From Dehalococcoidales bacterium (GTDB lineage: Bacteria > Chloroflexota > Dehalococcoidia > Dehalococcoidales > RBG-16-60-22), in NCBI GenBank assembly GCA_030615475.1, contig JAUWZF010000007.1:1-13348 (forward strand): DNA of 13,348 bases, given 5' to 3'. The notes below the pieces were generated by a model, which searched no databases, had not been told where the DNA came from, and worked only from the letters and a program-made list of their open reading frames with translations. Below, piece after piece: positions 1-6,071 of the stretch (the first letter of the stretch is position 1; each line of letters opens with the position of its first letter). The position numbers and the translations under genes were made by a program.

Positions 1-540
1 GGTAAGAGCACCACCATATTTTACCTTATCCGGGGTATCGGTTAATGACGTCCAGGAATTGGCCAAGATGTCATATCGCCAGAAGTCATATTTGTCATCC
101 CCTCGAAAGGCATAGATGTAGTTGCTGCCATCATAGGCAAGGGACCCACCATGTTTTACCTTATCCGGGGTATCAGTTAATGACGTCCAGGAATTGGCCA
201 AGATGTCATATCGCCAGAAGTCATATTTGTCATCCCCTCGAAAGGCATAGATGTAGTTGCTGCCATCATAGGTAAGAGCACCACCATATTTTACCTTATC
301 CGGGGTATCAGTTAATGACGTCCAGGAATTGGCCAAGATGTCATATCTCCAGAAGTCACTGGAAGAGTTCCCGCGAAACGTGTAGATGTAATAATTCCCA
401 TCGTAGGCAAGGGCACCACCCTGGTTTACCATGCCTGGCGCATCAGCCAGCGACGTCCAGGAATTAGCCGAGGTATCATATCGCCAGAAGTTCTTGGAAT
501 CATTACCCCGAAGCGCGTAGACGCTATTGCTTCCGGCTCC
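1..540 (-). repeat. 135-bp tandem repeats encoding 45-aa propeller blades
   Basis: The same unit starts at 1, 136, 271 and 406, an exact 135-bp period, with a degenerate fifth copy from 541. Units 1 and 2 differ at only 6 of 135 positions by eye, all within the first 40 bases; the remaining 95 bases are identical. The first half of unit 3 matches unit 1 except at one position, then diverges. Unit 4 is more diverged. The period is a multiple of three, so copies can be gained or lost without a frameshift. The array continues beyond the left edge, so its copy number is unknown. Confidence 0.93.
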
Positions 541-741
541 CGCTGTAGCCACCTTAACATCACCGGGGCTGCTGGAAGTATCGACCTGAAAGAGCGTTCC
601 GGACTCAAAATCTGCCTGGCTTGTCTGCGTCCAGGCAGGGTCGGCTTTAGCGATACCTGTGCCCATAGCGACAAAAACCAATGCCGCTATCACAAGCAAC
701 CGGAACAGTTCCCTGCCAAATCCCTTCATATTGAGCTGCAT
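1..741 (-). CDS. Exported kelch-like repeat protein, N-terminal part (runs off the window)
   Basis: The frame is open from an ATG at 741 down to position 1 (247 codons, no stop), so the C-terminus is missing. An alternative ATG lies at 729. A GGGAG sits 10 nt before the ATG at 741. Residues 1-32 form a signal peptide: Lys/Arg near the start, a hydrophobic run (LLVIAALVFVAMG) and a likely signal peptidase I site AKA|DP. From about residue 65 on there are 45-residue repeats of the type YDGSNYIYAFRGDDKYDFWRYD followed by NSWTSLTDTPDKVKYGGAL. The Gly-Gly, Y-x-Y/F-x-G-x-x-x-x-x-F-W-x-Y and N-x-W-T positions are those of kelch-type beta-propeller blades. A secreted or cell-surface beta-propeller is therefore likely; ligand and role are unknown. 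It is divergent from the diaphorase operon and probably unrelated to it. The repeats are nearly identical at DNA level, which points to recent duplication. Confidence 0.8.
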   Translation of the reverse strand, partial: MQLNMKGFGRELFRLLVIAALVFVAMGTGIAKADPAWTQTSQADFESGTLFQVDTSSSPGDVKVATAGAGSNSVYALRGNDSKNFWRYDTSANSWTSLADAPGMVNQGGALAYDGNYYIYTFRGNSSSDFWRYDILANSWTSLTDTPDKVKYGGALTYDGSNYIYAFRGDDKYDFWRYDILANSWTSLTDTPDKVKHGGSLAYDGSNYIYAFRGDDKYDFWRYDILANSWTSLTDTPDKVKYGGALT

Positions 742-878
742 TTTAGATAGGCTCCCAGTCTATCAGTACCCGAAGTCTATCCCCCAACCCGTAAAAAAGG
801 CGTAAAGATTTAGGTGAAGCAAATAAACAGAGCATTAATATTTACGGCGGTGGGGTGTATAGTAATAAGGGGATTCCC

Positions 879-907
879 TTGACAAACGCAGCCAGCTTCG
901 CCAGAAT
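879..907 (+). promoter_or_regulatory. Putative sigma70-type promoter of the diaphorase operon
   Basis: A perfect -35 box TTGACA at 879-884 is followed, after 17 nt, by CAGAAT at 902-907 (4 of 6 matches to TATAAT). The start of transcription would fall near 914, just upstream of the AAGGA at 926-930 and the ATG at 936. This arrangement supports the downstream start codon for the first gene. It is predicted by eye only. Confidence 0.5.
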
Positions 908-935
908 TGAAGTAGGAAAACTACTAAGGACAGGT

Positions 936-1472
936 ATGACCGCATCGAAGCAGGAGACTACTACCGAGGAACGGGAGCAGATTAAGCAGGAAACCGGACA
1001 GATTTTAAACGGGTTCAGCCGAAAGAGGCCGGGCCTGATTCCCATATTGCAGAAGGTCCAGGGCAAGCTCGGCTACCTGCCGCGTGAGGCCATGACCGCA
1101 ATTGCCGAATACCTCGACATACCGGCGATAGACGTCTACGGCGTGGTCACGTTCTACAATCAATTCCGACTCAACCCACCGGGTCGGCACTCGATAAAGG
1201 TATGCCTGGGTACCGTCTGCCACATGAAAGGCGGCTACATCACCCTGGACGCCTGGAAACGAAGGCTGGGTATCAGTCCGCGTGAAACGACCGACGACCG
1301 CGAGTTCGACCTGGACACCGTGGCCTGCGTGGGCTGCTGCACCATGGCCCCGGTAACGGTGGTCGATGATAAGCCGGAAGGCGTGGTAGAACCTACCAGG
1401 GTCGACGGCATACTGCTCGCCTTCGGTTATGAGCGTGAAACGAAGGATAAAGAGAAGAGTGAAAGTGATTAA
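936..1472 (+). CDS. nuoE: NuoE-like [2Fe-2S] subunit of an NAD(P)H-dependent electron-transfer complex
   Basis: This 178-residue protein is a thioredoxin-like [2Fe-2S] ferredoxin of the NuoE/HndA/HoxE family, normally about 150-170 residues. Such subunits partner a NuoF-like flavoprotein and pass electrons near its FMN. A helical N-terminal region contains the family-typical segment from LIPILQKVQ to YLPREA (about 34-52) and the VYGVVTFYNQF motif (about 67-77). The cluster ligands are C90 and C95 (C-x4-C) and C131 and C135 in the CVGCC segment. The ATG at 936 is chosen because AAGGA lies 5 nt upstream and a promoter overlaps the longer reading; a GTG at 855 would add 27 poorly family-like residues. 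It is the first gene of a three-gene operon and overlaps the start of the next gene. The symbol is at family level; hndA or hoxE would describe it equally well. Confidence 0.9.
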   Translation: MTASKQETTTEEREQIKQETGQILNGFSRKRPGLIPILQKVQGKLGYLPREAMTAIAEYLDIPAIDVYGVVTFYNQFRLNPPGRHSIKVCLGTVCHMKGGYITLDAWKRRLGISPRETTDDREFDLDTVACVGCCTMAPVTVVDDKPEGVVEPTRVDGILLAFGYERETKDKEKSESD

Positions 1473-3366
1473 ACAGACAACGGCAGCCGCTGCCTTTCAC
1501 GAGATAAAGGAGCGCGCCGAATCTCACTGGCGGGAGCTGTGGCACGACAAGCCGGTAATCATGGTCGGCACCGCCACGTGCGGTCGCGCCGCCGGCGCTC
1601 CGGATGTCCTCCAGGCTTTCCGGGACGAGGTCAAAAAGCGTAAGCTCGACTGCCCGGTGATAGAGGTCGGCTGCATGGGGCACTGCTATGCCGAGCCAAT
1701 CGTGATTATCAGCAAGCCGGGCTACCCGCCGATATGCTACGGCTATGTCAACCCGGTTATCGCCGAGAGACTGGTCAAAGAGTTCATCCTCGGCGACAAT
1801 CCCTGTCCCGAGTTTGTCATCGGCGCGCTGGAAGCTAACGACCTTCTCCCCAGCTTTGATGACTTTCCCCGAGCACAGCATGAGCAGAAGATAATCCTGA
1901 AAAACTGCGGGCACATCGACCCCACCGAGATAGAGCATTATATTGCCGGCGGCGGCTATAACGCCCTGGCCAAGACCCTCGGAACGAAGCCGGAAGATAT
2001 CGTGGAAGAAGTAAAAAGGTCGGGGCTGAGGGGGCGGGGCGGGGCGGGCTTCCCCGTCGGCCGGAAGTGGCAGTACTGCCGGGAAGCGCCAGGTCGAACG
2101 AAATACATCATCTGCAACGCCGACGAGGGCGACCCCGGGGCTTTCATGGACCGGTCCATACTGGAGAGCGACCCCCACTCGGTAATCGAGGGCATGATTA
2201 TCGCCGGCTATGCCATCGGCGCCCGCTACGGCTATATCTATATCCGCGCCGAATACCCGCTGGCGGTGGAACGCATCCAGATTGCTCTAAAACAGGCGAA
2301 GAAATTAAATCTTCTTGGCAATCATATTCTGGGTAGTAGTTTCAATTTTGACATTATACTTTTCCATGGTTCCGGGGCCTTTGTCTGCGGCGAGGCGACC
2401 GCCCTGGCAGCCTCCATAGAGGGGAAGCCGGGAACGCCCAGACCAAAACCTCCCCGCATGACCGCGGCAGGCCTCTTCGGCAAGCCGACGGTCGTTAACA
2501 ATGTCAAGACCCTGGCCTTTATACCGCTGATAATCAGGAACGGCACCGAATGGTTTACCGGCACCGGCACGAAAAACAGCCCGGGCACGGCCGTCTTCGC
2601 CCTGGCCGGCAAGATAGTCAATACCGGACTGGTCGAGGTGCCCATGGGCACCACCCTGCGCCAGATTATATTTGAGGTCGGCAGCGGCATTCCCAAAGGC
2701 AAGAAATTCAAAGCCGTACAAATTGGCGGACCTTCCGGCGGCTGTTTACCCGAATCGGCCCTGGACTTACCCGTCGATTTCGACTCCCTGCAGGAGGTCG
2801 GCGCCATAATGGGCTCCGGCGGTATGGTAGTGCTGGACGAGGACGACTGCATGGTGGAGATAGCCCGCTACTTCCTGGAGTTCACGCAGAGGGAGTCCTG
2901 CGGCAAGTGCACCTTCTGCCGGCTGGGCACCAAGCAGATGCTGGAAGTCCTGAACGACTTTACTATGGGCAAGGGCGCGATGGAAGATATCGACAGCCTG
3001 GAACGGCTGGCCGGGGAGGTAAAGGCGGGGTCTTTGTGCGGACTGGGACAAACGGCGCCCAACCCGATACTGACCACCCTGCGCTACTTCCGTGACGAAT
3101 ACGAGGCGCATATCGAGCTGGGTAAGTGCCCGGCCCTGATGTGCCAGCACCTCATCGCCTACTATATCCTGCCCGACAAGTGCGAGCGCTCCTGCGATGC
3201 CTGCGTCGGCAGCTGCACCGTGGAGGCCATCAGCCCCAATAAAAAGAGAATCAAGGTCATCGACCAGACCCAGTGCGTCAAGTGCGGCACCTGCCTGGCC
3301 GCCTGCCCGCCTCAATACAACGCCATCGTGAAACTATCGCCGCCGAGCGAGGTGCCCGCCAAATGA
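1459..3366 (+). CDS. nuoF: NuoF-like FMN/NAD(P)H-binding flavoprotein with N- and C-terminal iron-sulfur domains
   Basis: This is the nucleotide-oxidising subunit of a diaphorase of the HndC/HydB type (about 600 residues), not the shorter complex I NuoF (about 440). In order: a thioredoxin-like [2Fe-2S] domain (C41, C72, C76, possibly C65); the NuoF core with the glycine-rich GLRGRGGAGFPVGRKW (189-204), the FMN-site EGDPGAFMDR (223-232) and CGEATAL (310-316); the [4Fe-4S] ligands C481, C484, C487 and C527; then a C-terminal double-cluster ferredoxin. The usual GEET motif reads GEAT (Ala313). The first ferredoxin cluster has C575-x3-C579-x2-C582-x3-C586 instead of Cx2Cx2Cx3C; the second (606-616) is canonical. 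A GTG start at 1459 is preferred, with AAGGA 11 nt upstream; an ATG at 1429 without a ribosome site would add ten basic residues, and a GTG at 1465 is also possible. It overlaps the gene before it, and its TGA overlaps the next ATG. Confidence 0.92.
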   Translation: MKVIKQTTAAAAFHEIKERAESHWRELWHDKPVIMVGTATCGRAAGAPDVLQAFRDEVKKRKLDCPVIEVGCMGHCYAEPIVIISKPGYPPICYGYVNPVIAERLVKEFILGDNPCPEFVIGALEANDLLPSFDDFPRAQHEQKIILKNCGHIDPTEIEHYIAGGGYNALAKTLGTKPEDIVEEVKRSGLRGRGGAGFPVGRKWQYCREAPGRTKYIICNADEGDPGAFMDRSILESDPHSVIEGMIIAGYAIGARYGYIYIRAEYPLAVERIQIALKQAKKLNLLGNHILGSSFNFDIILFHGSGAFVCGEATALAASIEGKPGTPRPKPPRMTAAGLFGKPTVVNNVKTLAFIPLIIRNGTEWFTGTGTKNSPGTAVFALAGKIVNTGLVEVPMGTTLRQIIFEVGSGIPKGKKFKAVQIGGPSGGCLPESALDLPVDFDSLQEVGAIMGSGGMVVLDEDDCMVEIARYFLEFTQRESCGKCTFCRLGTKQMLEVLNDFTMGKGAMEDIDSLERLAGEVKAGSLCGLGQTAPNPILTTLRYFRDEYEAHIELGKCPALMCQHLIAYYILPDKCERSCDACVGSCTVEAISPNKKRIKVIDQTQCVKCGTCLAACPPQYNAIVKLSPPSEVPAK

Positions 3367-4031
3367 AGACCGTATCGCTGACCATAGACGGTAAAAAGAT
3401 AACTGCCCGCCCGGGCGAAAAGCTGCTCCGGGTAGCACTGGAGAACAGTATCTATATTCCCAACCTGTGCGCCATCCGGGACAAACCGGAGCCGAGCGCC
3501 TCCTGCCGCCTGTGCTTCGTGGAAATAGAAGGGGGAGAAGAGCCGGTGACCGCCTGCACCATAGACGTGACCGAGGGTATGGTGGTGAATACAAGGGGCG
3601 AAAAGGCTTTAGCCCTGGTGCGAGCCGGTTTCGAGCTGCTGATGGCTTCTCACGCGCTGGACTGCGCCCACTGTCCGGCCAACGGCAACTGCGAGCTTCA
3701 GAAAATCGCCCGCCACCTGAAAGCCAGCCTGAAAACGAAACGGCTCCGGCTGTTGCTGAGAGAGCTGCCCATAGATGATAGCAACCCGCTTTTCACCTAT
3801 GACCCGAACAAGTGCGTTCTCTGCGGACGCTGCGTCTGGGTATGCCGCCAGAATATTAAATCAGGCGTTTTCGGATTTGCGCACCGGGGCTTTGAGAGGG
3901 TGATGACCACCTTTGCCGATGAGCCAATAGGCGCGGACAGGTGCCTGGACTGCAGCCAGTGCGTGGAAGTCTGCCCTACGGGGGCGCTTTCATTTAAAGA
4001 AGGGAAAAGACCGTCCACCGAGGACGGCTAG
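3363..4031 (+). CDS. HoxU/NuoG-N-like iron-sulfur electron-transfer subunit
   Basis: This 222-residue protein matches the N-terminal iron-sulfur part of NuoG or of [FeFe]-hydrogenase HndD, the form that stands alone as HoxU. It starts with a plant-type [2Fe-2S] ferredoxin domain (C36, C48, C51, C65). A His-Cys cluster motif follows (H97, C101, C104, C110 in HALDCAHCPANGNC). Two [4Fe-4S] motifs come last, C151/C154/C157/C161 and C194/C197/C200/C204; only the second has the usual CP ending. No H-cluster domain or molybdopterin domain follows: the protein stops about 18 residues after the last cluster. It would take electrons from the NuoF-like subunit and pass them to a partner not encoded here. 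Translation is coupled to the upstream gene by ATGA (3363-3366). Its TAG at 4029-4031 overlaps the stop of the convergent DnaC-like gene. Confidence 0.88.
   Translation: MKTVSLTIDGKKITARPGEKLLRVALENSIYIPNLCAIRDKPEPSASCRLCFVEIEGGEEPVTACTIDVTEGMVVNTRGEKALALVRAGFELLMASHALDCAHCPANGNCELQKIARHLKASLKTKRLRLLLRELPIDDSNPLFTYDPNKCVLCGRCVWVCRQNIKSGVFGFAHRGFERVMTTFADEPIGADRCLDCSQCVEVCPTGALSFKEGKRPSTEDG
3996..4027 (-). terminator. Possible terminator of the replication operon
   Basis: CCGTCC (4011-4016) and GGACGG (4022-4027) form a 6-bp GC-rich hairpin with a 5-nt loop. Read on the minus strand, just after the DnaC-like stop, it is followed by TCTTTTCCCTTCTTT, an interrupted T-rich tract. No T tract follows on the plus strand. 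The hairpin lies inside the last codons of the convergent plus-strand gene, so coding constraint is an alternative explanation. Confidence 0.35.
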
Positions 4032-5440
4032 CGGTAACGGCCCGTCTTGCCGCGGGAGGACAACCTCTTTTTATCGGCGCGTCTATCACCACGAAAATCA
4101 GGAGCCATAATATTAAAGGGTGTGCTGGTATTCCGGTCAACCAGCCGGGAACTGATGGCACTGTCGACTTCTCCCAGAATCTCGTCAAAAGAATAGCGGG
4201 TAGTGATAACGGTGGGCAGTCTCCCGTTATAGCGATAGTTGATAAGCTGATAGAGCTTCTCGCGCACCCAGGGCGTGGCCGAATGCTCGCCGAAGTCATC
4301 CAGGACGAGGAGCGGCGCCGTCTTGACGCTTTCGAAAAGCTGGTCGTAGGACACCTTGCTGTCCGGGCTGAAGGCCGAGCGCAGGTGGTCGAGGAACTCG
4401 GGCACCACCATGAAAAGGGCCGGTTTACCCGCCTCGTAACGATAGTTAACGATAGCCGCCGCCAGGTGCGTCTTGCCGCAGCCGGTCTCGCCCATGAACA
4501 CCAGCCAGCCTTCGGGGTTCTTGGCGAAATCGAAAGCCAGGCGATATGCCTCATCCATATTATCCTGCATCTCTAAAGAAAGATTATTCCGACGTTTGAA
4601 ATTGACGAAGTTCATCTTTTTCTGGAGCTCGAACTCAGGCCCCCAACTATATTCAGAAGTCGGCTGCTCTTCCTCAAGGACATAGACCTGGCACAGCCGG
4701 GGGTCGGTCAGGCGGGTGCGCAGTCGGTCGTCCAGCTTCTCCACAGGCGTAATGGTGACAATCACGGTCGGCAGCTCGCTGTTAAAACGCGAGGTCAGCA
4801 GCTGGTCGAGCTTTTCCTTAGCCCAGGCGGTGCCGGACTGAGCGCCGAGGTCGTCCAGGACAAGCAGCGGGGCGTTACGAACCTGGTCGAAGAACTCATC
4901 ATAGGGCACCTCACTGTCGGGATTGAAAGAAGAGCGGAGGTGGTCGAGGAGGTCGGGGACGGTGATATAGAGGGCCGGGTGGCCGTTCTTAATGCGTTCG
5001 TTGACGATGGCCGCCGCCAGATGTGTCTTGCCGCTGCCGCTGGGACCGCCCAGCACCAGCCAGCCCTCAGGCCCGGAGGCGAATTCCCTGGCGGCCTGAT
5101 AGGCGCGACCGAACTGCTCCTGGCTCCCCTTACTGCCGCTTCTTCCCCCCGGCTCCATATTGTCGAAGGTAAAGCGTGCCAGCGAGCCCAGGTTACTGTA
5201 CCGCTTAAGTCGGTTCTGGCGCTCGCTATCCAGTTCCTTTTTAGTACACCGGCAGGGAATAACACAGCTGTAGTCCGGCTGCCCCGAGGGTAACCGGGGA
5301 TGAACGATGCCAGCGCCCTTGCAGACAGGACAGTCAGGGGCTACCGGGGTCTCTTCATCATCGGCGGACCATGTGTCCGTACTTTCCTTTGATGAACCTG
5401 TCCGGGTCTGTTTTTTTAGAATCTCGCTGATATGTTCCAT
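4028..5440 (-). CDS. Tandem AAA+ DnaC/DnaI-like helicase loader (two ATPase modules)
   Basis: This 470-residue protein is about twice the usual DnaC/DnaI-like length (about 250). The N-terminus (MEHISEILKK) and a Cys cluster (C37, C40, C59, C63, C65) resemble the zinc-binding region of DnaI-type loaders. AAA+ module 1 has Walker A GGPSGSGKT (131-139) and Walker B LLVLDD (192-197), ending near RTRLTD. Module 2 has Walker A GETGCGKT (317-324), Walker B LLVLDDFG (377-384) and an SSRLVD arginine-finger-like segment. The modules are clearly related: both read EGWLV, then GKTHLAAAIVN, then LLVLDD. Both keep intact nucleotide-binding motifs. Neither has the T-x-N usual at the sensor 1 strand of loaders (VTITP and TTRYS instead). 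The likely role is loading DnaB, encoded in the same operon. The ATG at 5440 follows AAGG at 8 nt; a GTG lies at 5443. It overlaps the DnaD-like gene by 83 bp. Confidence 0.86.
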   Translation of the reverse strand: MEHISEILKKQTRTGSSKESTDTWSADDEETPVAPDCPVCKGAGIVHPRLPSGQPDYSCVIPCRCTKKELDSERQNRLKRYSNLGSLARFTFDNMEPGGRSGSKGSQEQFGRAYQAAREFASGPEGWLVLGGPSGSGKTHLAAAIVNERIKNGHPALYITVPDLLDHLRSSFNPDSEVPYDEFFDQVRNAPLLVLDDLGAQSGTAWAKEKLDQLLTSRFNSELPTVIVTITPVEKLDDRLRTRLTDPRLCQVYVLEEEQPTSEYSWGPEFELQKKMNFVNFKRRNNLSLEMQDNMDEAYRLAFDFAKNPEGWLVFMGETGCGKTHLAAAIVNYRYEAGKPALFMVVPEFLDHLRSAFSPDSKVSYDQLFESVKTAPLLVLDDFGEHSATPWVREKLYQLINYRYNGRLPTVITTRYSFDEILGEVDSAISSRLVDRNTSTPFNIMAPDFRGDRRADKKRLSSRGKTGRYR

Positions 5441-6071
5441 CACTCCTGCCTTCTACCGACCAGCGTTGTAAAATTGCCGAGACCACGCTCCACTTGTGCT
5501 TGCCTTGTTTGACCGCCTCTTTAATGGCATCCCGAATCCAGTTCTCTGGATATACTTTCTCGGCGTCACGGAGCTCATCGGCAATCATGGGGGTCAACAT
5601 GCCGATGTTGTCTTCATAAAGTTCAAATATGTTAGGCTGCTCCTCGGGCTCAACATAAGCCTGTTCTTTAAATGTCAGCCCCTTCAGCTTGAGCTCGCCG
5701 CTCTCGATTTTCGCCACCGTTTGACGGTCGGACGCAGTATTCAGAAAATAGACGTCCTCGGAAGTGCCGTCCTTATCCAGCGTCAAGTGGACTAACGTAC
5801 CACGCTCGGCAGCCATCTTCAGAGCGCTTCGCAGCACCTCCTCGGGCGTCCCCTCGACGCCCTGGAGACTGTCCATCAGGCCGGCATTCCCCAGCAGCTC
5901 CCCGTAGCTCACACAGCGCGGGTGTCCCTTTTTGCGGTAGAGCGCCGCCATGACATGCAGGGTCGTCTTCAGCTCGGCCATGTCGGTTATCCGGGGCAAC
6001 AGGCTGCTGAAAAAGACGTTGGGGATGGAGGTAAAATCCATCCTGGCGGGGAATCCCTGAAACTCTTTCAT
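5358..6071 (-). CDS. DnaD-domain primosome/replication initiation protein
   Basis: This 237-residue protein has two parts. An N-terminal winged-helix-like region (about 1-110) includes a DVYFLN strand. The C-terminal DnaD/DnaB-II type helical domain (about 146-208) shows the family signature NIFELYEDNIGMLTPMIADE and the following WIRDAI and W-S-V-V-S-A-I-L-Q-R-W positions. It ends with a basic stretch (FIKGKYGHMVRR) typical of primosome proteins of this family. DnaD-like proteins help recruit the helicase loader and DnaB to origins or restarting forks. Its ATG overlaps the dnaB stop (ATGA, 6068-6071) and its last 28 codons overlap the DnaC-like gene, so translation of the three genes is coupled. 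Assignment to the domain is firm; the exact primosomal role is inferred. Confidence 0.85.
   Translation of the reverse strand: MKEFQGFPARMDFTSIPNVFFSSLLPRITDMAELKTTLHVMAALYRKKGHPRCVSYGELLGNAGLMDSLQGVEGTPEEVLRSALKMAAERGTLVHLTLDKDGTSEDVYFLNTASDRQTVAKIESGELKLKGLTFKEQAYVEPEEQPNIFELYEDNIGMLTPMIADELRDAEKVYPENWIRDAIKEAVKQGKHKWSVVSAILQRWSVEGRSDGTYQRDSKKTDPDRFIKGKYGHMVRR

Noticed and set aside
1..540. Regular repeats that might be a CRISPR array
   Set aside because: The repeats are contiguous 135-bp units without unique spacers and encode a continuous signal-peptide-bearing protein on the minus strand.
746..764. GATAG/CTATC hairpin with the ribosome site of the propeller gene in its loop
   Set aside because: A 5-bp AT-rich stem with a 9-nt loop is too weak to claim as a regulatory switch; no riboswitch motif was recognised in the leader.
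1393..2178. Long minus-strand open frame opposite the NuoF-like gene
   Set aside because: It lies entirely opposite well-conserved coding sequence with cofactor motifs and shows no recognisable domain.
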